DNA from: Truepera sp965215315
GTDB lineage: Bacteria; Deinococcota; Deinococci; Deinococcales; Trueperaceae
Assembly (NCBI GenBank): GCA_965215315.1
Contig: CBDCDB010000008.1
Coordinates: forward strand, 3,720,001 to 3,784,000
DNA length: 64,000 nucleotides
Reading direction: 5' to 3'
The position numbers and the translations under genes are program-made. The notes below the pieces were generated by a model. It made no database searches and was not told where the DNA came from. It worked only from the letters and a program-made list of their open reading frames with translations. Below, in pieces: positions 8,950 through 16,439 of the stretch; within the stretch, counting starts at the first letter, position 1; each line of letters starts with the position of its first letter.

Positions 8950-9194
8950 TTTTTTATCCTAGACCGTATTAATTAAGAAAAGATTAAAGAGAGTAAGTTT
9001 TGTTAGAGAGTCTTTCCTATAAGAAAGCGCAGATCGTTGAGGTAGGCGTTGCTATTTATTCAAGCCCGGGCGAACCACCTGCCTAACGCAGCTTTTCGAC
9101 ATCGGTAGTAGCCCACTAGCGACTGACAGTAGCACGTTCGAGATTGTAGTGCACAAGGAACATATGAGGACAGATAAGGTGCATGTGCTCGGAT

Positions 9195-9550
9195 TTAGAG
9201 CAAGGACAGAGTTTTTCTGACGAAGTGGGCTAGACGTTGGCGGAGGGTGTTGTTGAAGCGCTCGACGTGAGCGGTCAGACCTGTGTCTTTGCCGACGGCT
9301 TCATGTTGTTCGTCGGGAATCACAACTTGATAAGCTTCCCAAAAGTCGCTGAACACGCTGCCTCGCTTGTAAGTTGCAGGAACGTTGCGCCATAGTCTGC
9401 GGCAAGTAGCAACGCCGCGTCCGCCAACAACACAAGCGACCACCTGCCGAGTCTGCTTACACAACGCCAGCTAGACCCACCTTTTATCGGTTTCGTAACG
9501 CATAAGTGACCCTATCTCGTCAAGTTCGAGTTCAACCGCCTCAGCATTCT
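9195..9550 (-). pseudogene. IS1 InsB-like transposase, amber-interrupted
   Basis: The DDE half of an IS1 transposase: ETDKRWV, stop, LALCKQTRQVVACVVGGRG, then FSDFWEAYQ, TAHVERFNNTLRQRLAHFVR. In functional IS1 the segment reads KRWVWLALC, so the TAG is a TGG-to-TAG change. The frame also needs the usual -1 shift from InsA. Confidence 0.85.
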
Positions 9551-9570
9551 CGGGAGCAACAAGCGTGGCT

Positions 9571-9849
9571 TCAAGCGGCGGTGTCGTCTAGGCTTTTTTT
9601 AAGCCACTTCGACACTGTGGTGCGGGACACGCCAAAGGTTCTGGTGAGTCCACGCATACTTGAACGCTCCTGGTAGGATTTCAGTATCTCCTCTTTACGG
9701 TCTTTAGCGTAACCTTTGACGACCGCATTCTCTCGACTGGCTTTGCCACACGCTCGGCACAGGTACCTTTGTTTGCCGTTGGGCGCGTGACCGTTCTTGA
9801 CAAGTTTGTCGCTCTCGCAGTGCTGGCAATGAACAACCTTAGTGACCAT
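9571..9849 (-). CDS. IS1 InsA-like protein
   Basis: 92 residues with an N-terminal zinc-finger (CQHCESDKLVKNG, later YLCRACGKASR) and a helix-turn-helix (RGLTRTFGVSRTTVSKWLKK). This is the DNA-binding component of IS1 transposition. It is intact by itself, but the partner InsB frame is broken. Confidence 0.88.
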   Translation of the reverse strand: MVTKVVHCQHCESDKLVKNGHAPNGKQRYLCRACGKASRENAVVKGYAKDRKEEILKSYQERSSMRGLTRTFGVSRTTVSKWLKKSLDDTAA

Positions 9850-9902
9850 TCCTTAACTTATCAGTCTTCGGTGGGCCACTACCGCTGTAAAAGTATTGCA
9901 AT

Positions 9903-9933
9903 ATGCGCCGGAGCGGTAATCGCTCCGGCGCAT
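9903..9933. repeat. Perfect 13-bp-stem inverted repeat
   Basis: ATGCGCCGGAGCG (9903-9915) and its exact complement (9921-9933) flank a 5-base loop. There is no T tract on either side. It lies in the 260-base non-coding stretch between the IS1 copy and gcvH and could be a transcription barrier, a protein site or a mobile palindrome. Confidence 0.7.
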
Positions 9934-10145
9934 CTATATGAACCGGCACCGACAATTACGAAAGTCACCTGACAGCTTGCGGACGACCCAACAGGCTGCT
10001 CGAAACGCCTAAAAGCAAGGTAAGGAACGCACGCTTCTTCGACTTTCCGGTACGCTAGGAAAACCACGGGGTGTGCGTTTGTCTACGCTAGAAACACCCC
10101 AAAAACCGCCGCGTACCCTTTACAATGACCGTAAGGAGTCCTGTT

Positions 10146-10529
10146 ATGCAGCTACCTGAAGCCCTTAAATACAGCGCGTCGCACGAGTGGTCGAAGCTCG
10201 AGGGCGACACCCTCACCGTCGGCATTACTGACTTTGCCCAAGACCAGCTCGGCGATGTGGTCTTTGTCGAGCTGCCCAGCGTCGGTCAGTCGGTCGAGGC
10301 CGGAAGCGCGGTCGCGGTGGTCGAGTCGGTTAAAACGGCCTCGGACATCTACGCGCCGGTTTCGGGTGAAGTGATTGAGGTGAATGGCGACCTCGAGGAC
10401 ACCCCTGAAACCATCAACACCGCACCGTTTGAAGACGGTTGGCTGTTTAAGCTGCGCGTGTCGGACACCTCAGAGCTGGACAAGTTGCTCGACGCCGACG
10501 CCTACCAGCAGATTGCTGATGCCGGATGA
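10146..10529 (+). CDS. gcvH: Glycine cleavage system H protein
   Basis: Lipoyl carrier of the glycine cleavage complex, shuttling the aminomethyl group between P, T and L proteins. 127 residues; HEWSKLEGDTLTVGITDFAQ and QLGDVVFVELPSVGQ are family hallmarks, and the lipoylated lysine is in SVKTASDIYAPVSGEV. ATG 10146 was chosen over an upstream in-frame start because AAGGAG lies about seven bases before it. A TACAAT box sits at 10121. Its TGA overlaps the gcvPA ATG as ATGA, so the operon is coupled. Confidence 0.97.
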   Translation: MQLPEALKYSASHEWSKLEGDTLTVGITDFAQDQLGDVVFVELPSVGQSVEAGSAVAVVESVKTASDIYAPVSGEVIEVNGDLEDTPETINTAPFEDGWLFKLRVSDTSELDKLLDADAYQQIADAG

Positions 10530-11866
10530 ACTATCTGCCGCATACCCCCGAAGATATTAAGCGGGCGCTCGCCGTTATCGGCGTCGAGAACATTGATGAG
10601 CTGTTCGCCGACCTGCCCAAGTCGCTCAAAATTCCTGAACTGGACATTCCTGAAGGTCTGGACGAAGTGAGCCTTTTACGGCACCTGCGTTCACTCGCCG
10701 CAAAAAATAAACTCCCACAAGCCAACTTTTTAGGCGGTGGGTTGCAAGAACACTTCATCCCGTCGGTGACGCCTCACCTAGCGCTGCAAAGTGAGTTCGT
10801 CACGGCTTACACGCCGTATCAACCTGAAGTCTCGCAGGGGATGTTGCAAGCGACCTTCGAGTACCAGACGATGATGAGTGAACTCACCGGTTTGCCGGTG
10901 TCGAACGCCTCGATGTATGACGGGGCGTCGGCAGTGGCGGAGGCCGCGTTATTGGCGGTGCGGCAGACGGGGCGGCGTAAAGTTGTTGTCAGCCAAGGGG
11001 TACATCCTGAGTCGAGAGAGGTGTTGGCGACCTACGCGCGGCCTTTGGGGATAGAGATTGTTGAAATTGCTCTCACGGACTTGAGTACCCCTGAACCTAA
11101 CGACGTTGCTGACGCCGCCTGCTTAATCGTCCAAAACCCAAATTTTTTAGGTTATTTAGAGGCGACGCCTAAACTCGCTGAAGCTGCACACGATGCGGGC
11201 GCTTTGTCTGTCGCGGTGTGTGACCCGCTTTCACTCGGCGTTTTAGCCACGCCCGGTGATTATGGTGCAGATATTGCTGTTGGTGACGGGCAGACGGTCG
11301 GCAATCCAGTTAGTTTCGGCGGGCCGCACTTTGGGTTTATGGTCGTCGCTGAACCGCTTTTACGGCAGCTGCCGGGGCGTATCGTCGGCGAAACGACGGA
11401 TCGGGACGGAAAACGCGCGTTTGTTCTGACGCTTCAGGCCAGAGAGCAGCACATCCGCCGCTCGAAAGCCAAGTCGAACATCTGCTCGAACCACCAACTC
11501 ACAGCGCTGATGGCGTCTATCAACCTCGCCGCGCTCGGGCCGCAAGGTCTGGTTGAGGTTGCCACCAAAAGCGTACAAAACGCGCATGTTCTGGCTCAGA
11601 AACTCAAAGAGATTGGCCTCGAGCCCCTCACCGTAAAACCTTTCTTTAACGAGTTTGCGGTTCGTCTACCGCTGCCTGCAAACGATTTGCGGCACGCTCT
11701 TGCTGAAGCGGGTGTAGCCGCCGCTGTGCCGGTGCCTAAAGCTTATGGCCTCGGTGACGCGGCGCTCTTTTCTGCAACTGAACTGACCACTGACGAAGAT
11801 ATGACGCTCCTGATGGACGCTTTAGCGAACATTTTAGAGAGTAGGCTCGAGGTGGCCCATGACTAA
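10526..11866 (+). CDS. gcvPA: Glycine dehydrogenase (decarboxylating) subunit 1
   Basis: First half of the split P protein, which decarboxylates glycine with pyridoxal phosphate and passes the aminomethyl group to GcvH. 446 residues: YLPHTPEDIKRAL at the start, FLGGGLQEHFIPSVTPHL, GASAVAEAALLAVRQTGRRK, GGPHFGFMV, and REQHIRRSKAKSNICSNH near residue 310. The ATG overlaps the gcvH stop and its own end overlaps gcvPB by eight bases. gcvT and the L protein are not in the window. Confidence 0.97.
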   Translation: MNYLPHTPEDIKRALAVIGVENIDELFADLPKSLKIPELDIPEGLDEVSLLRHLRSLAAKNKLPQANFLGGGLQEHFIPSVTPHLALQSEFVTAYTPYQPEVSQGMLQATFEYQTMMSELTGLPVSNASMYDGASAVAEAALLAVRQTGRRKVVVSQGVHPESREVLATYARPLGIEIVEIALTDLSTPEPNDVADAACLIVQNPNFLGYLEATPKLAEAAHDAGALSVAVCDPLSLGVLATPGDYGADIAVGDGQTVGNPVSFGGPHFGFMVVAEPLLRQLPGRIVGETTDRDGKRAFVLTLQAREQHIRRSKAKSNICSNHQLTALMASINLAALGPQGLVEVATKSVQNAHVLAQKLKEIGLEPLTVKPFFNEFAVRLPLPANDLRHALAEAGVAAAVPVPKAYGLGDAALFSATELTTDEDMTLLMDALANILESRLEVAHD

Positions 11867-13343
11867 ACTTGAAGAACGCCCGACCGTTGCAGCTCAAGAA
11901 CATACTGCCAAAGACTTTCCGCTTATCTTTGAACGTTCGCAACCGGGCCGCCGCGCAGCAACTCCGCCCAAACCGGCGGGGGAGAGTCTCGAGACGCTTT
12001 TGGGTGCTGAGCACCTCCGCGCCGCGCCGCCCAAACTGCCTGAGGTGTCTGAGTTAGAGCTTGTCCGCCACTATACCCAGCTCGCGCATCGCCAGTTCTC
12101 CATCGATGGCAACTTCTACCCGCTCGGCTCATGCACCATGAAGTACAACCCCAAAGTCAACGAAGAGACCGCCAAACTCTTCGCCGATGTGCATCCAAAC
12201 GCTGATCCGGACGCAGTGCAAGGCGCGTTAGAACTGCTTTACAACCTACAATACGACCTCGCTGAAATCACGGGAATGGACGCGATTACCTTGCAACCGG
12301 CAGCGGGCGCACACGGCGAACTCGCCGGAATTTTGATGATTCGGGCTTACCATGAATATAATGGCGAAGGGCAGCAGCGCCGCATTGTCATCGTCCCTGA
12401 CGCCGCGCACGGCACGAACCCGGCAACAGCGACGATGGTCGGCTACGACGTAAAAGAGGTGCCGACGGCCCCGAATGGCGAAGTTGATCTGGGCGCACTC
12501 AAAGCCGTTCTCGGCCCGGATGTTGCGGCGATTATGCTTACGAACCCTAACACGCTAGGTCTTTTTGAGACGAATATCTTGGAAATTGCTCACCTCGCCC
12601 ACGAGGTCGGCGCACAACTCTACTACGACGGCGCGAACGCCAACGCTATCGTAGGCCGCGCCCGCCCCGGCGATATGGGCTTCGACGTGGTTCACCTCAA
12701 CTTGCACAAGACGTTTACCACGCCTCACGGCGGCGGCGGCCCTGGCACCGGCCCTATCGGAGTCAAGACGCATTTACGCGGTTTTCTCCCTTCACCGATA
12801 ATTAAAAAAGAGGGCGAACGCTTCTCATTCGATTACGATCAGCCGCACTCGATTGGGCGGATGCGCTCGTTTCACGGCAATTTCGGCAACCTCGTGCGGG
12901 CGTACACCTACATTCGCGCACTGGGCCGTGACGGGCTGGCACAGATTTCAGAACGGGCCGTGCTGAACGCAAATTACTTGCGCGTCAAATTGAATGAAGT
13001 TGGTTTTAAGACGGCTTTCGACCGCATCAATATGCACGAGTTTGTGGCCCAACCGCCCAAAGGGATGAAGACTCTGGACGTTGCTAAGGCGCTTTTGGAT
13101 TACGGGATGCACCCGATGACGATGTATTTTCCGCTGGTCGTTAAAGAGGCGATGATGGTTGAACCGACCGAGACGGAGAGCTTGGAGACGATGGACGCGT
13201 TTGTCGCGGTGATGGCGGAGGTACTCAAACGTGCGGAAGCTGACCCGAACTTTTTGAAAGACGCACCGTACACCACGCCGGTACGCCGTTTGGATGAGGT
13301 CAAAGCAGCCCGTAAACCCGTTCTGCGCTACACTGCGCCGTAA
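11859..13343 (+). CDS. gcvPB: Glycine dehydrogenase (decarboxylating) subunit 2
   Basis: Second half of the P protein and carrier of the cofactor. 494 residues; the pyridoxal-phosphate lysine is in NLHKTFTTPHGGGGPG near residue 286. HYTQLAHRQFSIDGNFYPLG and MKYNPKVNE near the N-terminus are typical. It forms an alpha2-beta2 enzyme with GcvPA. The operon ends in a bidirectional terminator 30 bases downstream. Confidence 0.97.
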   Translation: MTKLEERPTVAAQEHTAKDFPLIFERSQPGRRAATPPKPAGESLETLLGAEHLRAAPPKLPEVSELELVRHYTQLAHRQFSIDGNFYPLGSCTMKYNPKVNEETAKLFADVHPNADPDAVQGALELLYNLQYDLAEITGMDAITLQPAAGAHGELAGILMIRAYHEYNGEGQQRRIVIVPDAAHGTNPATATMVGYDVKEVPTAPNGEVDLGALKAVLGPDVAAIMLTNPNTLGLFETNILEIAHLAHEVGAQLYYDGANANAIVGRARPGDMGFDVVHLNLHKTFTTPHGGGGPGTGPIGVKTHLRGFLPSPIIKKEGERFSFDYDQPHSIGRMRSFHGNFGNLVRAYTYIRALGRDGLAQISERAVLNANYLRVKLNEVGFKTAFDRINMHEFVAQPPKGMKTLDVAKALLDYGMHPMTMYFPLVVKEAMMVEPTETESLETMDAFVAVMAEVLKRAEADPNFLKDAPYTTPVRRLDEVKAARKPVLRYTAP

Positions 13344-13369
13344 ACGCCACTCCTAAAAACGTCGTCCAT

Positions 13370-13408
13370 AAAAAAAGAAGCGGGCCGGTAGCAGGCCGCT
13401 TCTTTTTA
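13370..13408. terminator. Bidirectional terminator between gcvPB and the Fe-S carrier gene
   Basis: A stem of AAAGAAGCGG paired with CCGCTTCTTT around a GC-rich loop has an A run on one side and a T run on the other, so it can end both converging transcripts. Confidence 0.9.
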
Positions 13409-13422
13409 TAGCTGTTTAAGCG

Positions 13423-13833
13423 CTAGTGACAGCTGACGCTTTCGCCTTCGGGCGCGGTTTTGCCGTCGGTACGAAACGAACTGCCGCAACCACACGCGCT
13501 CGTCGCGTTCGGGTTGTTGACGCTAAAGCCGCCGCCCATCATGTTTTCAACGTAATCGATTTGTGAACCCTCCAACAGGGGCAAGCTCATCTTGTCAATC
13601 ACGATGCGGACGCCTCGGTCTACGAACACGCTGTCGCCCTCGAGTTCACGGTCGTCAATCGCCATGCCATATGAGTAGCCGCTACAGCCGCCCGACTTGA
13701 CGTAAACGCGAATGGCCGCAGTGTCTTTTTGCGCGTTACCTAACAGCTCACCGGCTTTGCGGGCAGCAGCTTCAGTTACGGTCATGTTGGTGTTTATTAC
13801 GTCTTTAGTTGTATCTACTGGTTGTGTGGTCAT
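13423..13833 (-). CDS. A-type iron-sulfur cluster carrier (HesB/IscA/ErpA family)
   Basis: Receives and hands on Fe-S clusters during cofactor assembly. 136 residues with the three conserved cysteines: one in KSGGCSGYSYGM and two in SACGCGSSF near the C-terminus. ATG 13833 follows GGAGGAG; the longer in-frame reading runs into tRNA DNA and is not coding. A TTGTCA/TAAATA promoter with a 16-base spacer lies at 13896-13869 on the minus strand, back to back with the tRNA-Trp promoter. The ten-residue C-terminal extension is unusual but harmless to the motif. Confidence 0.93.
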   Translation of the reverse strand: MTTQPVDTTKDVINTNMTVTEAAARKAGELLGNAQKDTAAIRVYVKSGGCSGYSYGMAIDDRELEGDSVFVDRGVRIVIDKMSLPLLEGSQIDYVENMMGGGFSVNNPNATSACGCGSSFRTDGKTAPEGESVSCH

Positions 13834-13907
13834 CTCAGCTCCTCCAACGCACGTATCTTTCCTAGCTATATTTATAGCACGTGCGGCTGATGACAAATGT
13901 CCGGGAC

Positions 13908-13937
13908 TTGGCAGAACGCCGCGTAGTTTGATATACT
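13908..13937 (+). promoter_or_regulatory. tRNA-Trp promoter
   Basis: TTGGCA (13908-13913), 18-base spacer, TATACT (13932-13937), then the tRNA begins 12 bases downstream. Confidence 0.75.
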
Positions 13938-13949
13938 CATAAGTCTTGT

Positions 13950-14028
<79 letters not shown>

Positions 14029-14054
14029 ACACAGCGTCTAGCACGCGAAAAGAT

Positions 14055-14085
14055 AGCCCCGCTGAGTGCGGGGCTCTTCTCTTCT
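14055..14085. terminator. Hairpin terminator just inside the element
   Basis: AGCCCCGC (14055-14062) pairs with GCGGGGCT (14068-14075) and is followed by a C/T-rich run. It may end tRNA read-through and, in reverse, integrase transcription. It replaces the original tRNA terminator, which now lies beyond attR. Confidence 0.7.
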
Positions 14086-14093
14086 GTGCCGGT

Positions 14094-14115
14094 TTGCACC
14101 TTATTTGCACCTACA
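14094..14115 (+). repeat. Left integrase arm-site pair
   Basis: Two TTGCACC copies spaced by TTAT, in a 22-bp block that recurs exactly at 27164-27185 near the other end. Identical pairs at both inner ends fit arm-type binding sites for a lambda-like integrase. Confidence 0.75.
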
Positions 14116-14122
14116 GGACTTT

Positions 14123-15268
14123 TTAGTTTGCGGTGGTCGGGTCGCCTTTGGGTAAGAAGTCGAGCAGGGATACGGCGCTGTTTGCCCGCTGCTCATCAAA
14201 TAAGTGCGTGTACACGTCAAGCGTGAAGGATGCTCGAGCGTGCCCTAAGCGGTCGGCTAAGACTTTGGCGTCCATCCCGCCCCGAATTGCCATAGATGCG
14301 TGAAGGTGTCTCAGGTCGTGTAAACGGATACGGGGCACGTCGGCATCGTCCATAAGGCTGTTACGCAGACGGCGCAAGTTATCTGGGTTAAGAGATGTTC
14401 CAGCTTCGGAAACAAACACGAGACCGTTATCAGGCCACGAGGGGAGACGTTCGGCATCTTGCCGCATCCGGTGCGTGTTGAGTGTCTCGAGTACGTCAGG
14501 GGAGATAGCTACGACCCGCTTACCCTTTTTCGTCTTAGGCGTTTCTATGATGGTCTTACTTCCAACCTTTACAAAGTTTTGCCGGATGATGAGCTTGTCT
14601 CCCTGTATATCTTGCCAGCGCAGCCCTAGCAGCTCCCCGGAGCGTAGTCCGGTAGACATCGCCAGATAGAACAGCGCGTAGAGCCGGTGTGCCCGTGCGG
14701 TGTCGAGAAATGCAGCGGCTTGGATACCACTCCATAAGATCATCTCCCGGCGCTCGTGCTTCAGGGGGGTTACAGCGTCAACAGGGTTACGCGGGATAAG
14801 TCCCCAACGCACGGCTTGCTTAAACGCGCCTAGCAGCTCACGGCGGCATTTGTTTGCACGGTCTGGGCTCACTGCGTCGGCTACTTCGGATAAGAACCGC
14901 TGTACCTGCAAAGGGGTGAGCTTGTCGAGCTTGACGCTCCCGATCTTGGGATAGATGTACTTTTCCAAGTTGTAACGATAGTCGTGAGCCGTGCGTGCTT
15001 TAACTTGCCGTTCTTTTTCCTCGAGCCAAGTCTCGAGGTATTCCTTCACAGTGAGCTTGGTATCTGTATAGGTGCCGTTTGAAAGCCGCTGCTTTATCTC
15101 TGCTACTTTAGCGAGTGCTTCACCCTGCGTTTTACCCGATACCCAACGAAACTTTTGCTTACCTTCATCGTCATAGCCCACCGTGACTTTGCCCCGCCAA
15201 CTCCCGTTGGGCTGCTCAAATACGGAACCCTCACCCCTACCGCGTCTCGTGCTTTTACGTCTTGGCAT
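14123..15268 (-). CDS. Tyrosine-type site-specific integrase
   Basis: 381-residue phage-type recombinase that inserts and excises the element at tRNA-Trp. An N-terminal arm-binding domain (GSVFEQPNGSWRGKVTVGYD, then EALAKVAEIKQRL), a SAM-like core-binding domain (LTVKEYLETWL to near residue 170), and a catalytic domain with arginine in STGLRSGELLGLRW, HDLRHLHAS and the terminal GHARASFTLDVYTHLF with the nucleophilic tyrosine. It sits next to attL and reads toward it, the usual arrangement. Confidence 0.96.
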   Translation of the reverse strand: MPRRKSTRRGRGEGSVFEQPNGSWRGKVTVGYDDEGKQKFRWVSGKTQGEALAKVAEIKQRLSNGTYTDTKLTVKEYLETWLEEKERQVKARTAHDYRYNLEKYIYPKIGSVKLDKLTPLQVQRFLSEVADAVSPDRANKCRRELLGAFKQAVRWGLIPRNPVDAVTPLKHERREMILWSGIQAAAFLDTARAHRLYALFYLAMSTGLRSGELLGLRWQDIQGDKLIIRQNFVKVGSKTIIETPKTKKGKRVVAISPDVLETLNTHRMRQDAERLPSWPDNGLVFVSEAGTSLNPDNLRRLRNSLMDDADVPRIRLHDLRHLHASMAIRGGMDAKVLADRLGHARASFTLDVYTHLFDEQRANSAVSLLDFLPKGDPTTAN

Positions 15269-15270
15269 CT

Positions 15271-15510
15271 TTACGCCTCACTTTCTAACTTGCTTACGTC
15301 TGTACCCTTTGGTACAGCGATCAGCTCGAGCCCCAACTCATCAAGTACCCGCTGCCAACCTTCGTTGATCTTGCCTGACCTACCGGCTAACAGCCGCGCT
15401 AGGTTCGTCTCGTGCATGTCGGTACGCCTAGCCAGCTCACGCTGGGTAAGCTCACGTGCTTTCATGCGGATTTTGACAGTTTCCCGGATGGTGTCATTCA
15501 TGTTGTTCAT
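15271..15510 (-). CDS. XRE-family repressor of the element
   Basis: 79 residues with a helix-turn-helix (RELTQRELARRTDMHETNLA, RLLAGRSG). It lies two bases upstream of the integrase and probably represses its own promoter and the rightward genes. ATG 15510 lies seven bases after a TAAACT box, so it is likely leaderless; an upstream in-frame start at 15546 would fall inside the promoter. The small size and location fit an immunity or lysogeny-type regulator. Confidence 0.85.
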   Translation of the reverse strand: MNNMNDTIRETVKIRMKARELTQRELARRTDMHETNLARLLAGRSGKINEGWQRVLDELGLELIAVPKGTDVSKLESEA

Positions 15511-15517
15511 ATTAAGT

Positions 15518-15567
15518 AGTTTAGCAGGTATTGACAAGTTTGTCAATTTATGTCATACTATAGACAT
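15518..15567. promoter_or_regulatory. Repressor promoter and operator dyads
   Basis: Minus strand: TTGACA (15546-15541), 17 bases, TAAACT (15523-15518), then the repressor ATG. The -35 lies inside the palindrome TTGACAAGTTTGTCAA (15531-15546). A second dyad, ATGTC-N8-GACAT (15550-15567), follows on the side of the rightward genes. Two dyads between divergent genes suit autoregulation by the XRE protein. Confidence 0.75.
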
Positions 15568-15618
15568 CTAAGGGCAACGCCCTAGTAAGCAAGCCCTTAG
15601 ATAGAAACGGAGTTCCAA

Positions 15619-15825
15619 ATGAACAATACCATTACCCTTCACAAGCAAGACGGCGTAAGCTACCGCAGCCCGGTCAAGGCATACGACTTAGCGCGTAACG
15701 GTGTCACTGTCGGCACGCTGCAAACCTGGGGCACCGTCTGGGAGGTTTTAGATTCAACCTTTAACCTCGTGTCTAAGCACACCACCATCAAAGCAGCGGT
15801 ACGTATCGCAGCGAGGGCTCTATAA
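15619..15825 (+). CDS. Small unknown element protein
   Basis: 68 residues, basic overall, starting at ATG 15619 behind GGAG. It contains KAYDLARNGVTVGTLQTWGT and two lines of beta-rich sequence. I do not recognise it. It is the first gene rightward of the operators and its TAA overlaps the next ATG (TAATG). Confidence 0.7.
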   Translation: MNNTITLHKQDGVSYRSPVKAYDLARNGVTVGTLQTWGTVWEVLDSTFNLVSKHTTIKAAVRIAARAL

Positions 15826-15995
15826 TGAGCCCCTTCTACTTTGCCGATGTCGAGATGTACAGCGACCGTGAAGAGGATTTACAAGCGCTTTACGCAGAGT
15901 TGGCAGCTGAAGAGGACGGGGCAGACGATGAGGAACTGCCCCCCATCATCCAAGATGAGTTACCCGAATGGGATATATGGGGAGAGGCGGCGTGA
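15825..15995 (+). CDS. Very acidic 56-residue protein
   Basis: Begins MSPFYFADVEMYSD and ends PEWDIWGEAA. It has 19 Asp/Glu and only one Arg/Lys, a net charge near -18 in 56 residues. It is coupled to both neighbours by TAATG and GTGA overlaps. Such charge is typical of DNA-mimic proteins that block restriction enzymes or nucleoid proteins, and a restriction enzyme gene follows nearby. That function is inference only. Confidence 0.7.
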   Translation: MSPFYFADVEMYSDREEDLQALYAELAAEEDGADDEELPPIIQDELPEWDIWGEAA

Positions 15996-16330
15996 GCGCC
16001 CCTCTTCTCTCCCAACTCAAAGCGGCTAAGAACGGGCTCGAGGATGCACAGATTACCCTATGCGGTGCAGTCACAGCACATGCTGAAGCCAAGCGCGGGC
16101 TCGAGCTGAGTAAAGCCCTGAAACTGTGTGAAGGGGTAGACGGTAAGAACGATAAGGAGCGGACGGCTAAGCTACGGCTCGAGCTAACTTCGGAGTACGC
16201 GGCGCTCGCTGAAGCTGAGGACGCGCTGACAGAGGCTAGGTGTGCTTTTGAGGTGGCACGGCTCGAATGGGATTTAGCCCGGTATCAGGTGAGGGCACTA
16301 GAGGCTGACAAGCTGGCGTTTGCTGCGTAG
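15992..16330 (+). CDS. Coiled-coil element protein
   Basis: 112 residues from GTG 15992, which overlaps the preceding stop. The sequence is almost all helix with heptads (AAKNGLEDAQITLCGAVTAH, ALAEAEDALTEARCAFEVAR). No domain is recognised. It closes the three-gene rightward operon and is followed by a terminator. Confidence 0.72.
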   Translation: MSAPLLSQLKAAKNGLEDAQITLCGAVTAHAEAKRGLELSKALKLCEGVDGKNDKERTAKLRLELTSEYAALAEAEDALTEARCAFEVARLEWDLARYQVRALEADKLAFAA

Positions 16331-16361
16331 AAGGGGGGCGATACCGCCCCTTCATCTTTTT
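16330..16361 (+). terminator. Terminator of the small-gene operon
   Basis: GAAGGGG (16330-16336) pairs with CCCCTTC (16347-16353), followed by ATCTTTTT. Confidence 0.8.
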
Positions 16362-16439
16362 AGGGCACTGTGCAGCTGTGCGCCCGAACCAAGATAGTGA
16401 CGGTACAATCTACCTACAAACGGCTGTCTAACTAAGGCT

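Larger units (their letters stand above)
9103..9884 (-). mobile_element. IS1-family element, inactive
   Basis: A 782-bp element bounded by inverted repeats GGTAGTAGCCCAC (9104-9116) and GTGGGCCACTACC (9871-9883), one mismatch. It carries insA- and insB-like reading frames on the minus strand. The size fits IS1 (about 770 bp). No flanking target duplication is evident, and the transposase has an amber codon, so the copy is old and dead. Confidence 0.85.

Noticed and set aside
14055..14085. Attenuator of the tRNA-Trp gene
   Set aside because: It lies inside the integrated element and there is no leader peptide; a plain terminator is enough.
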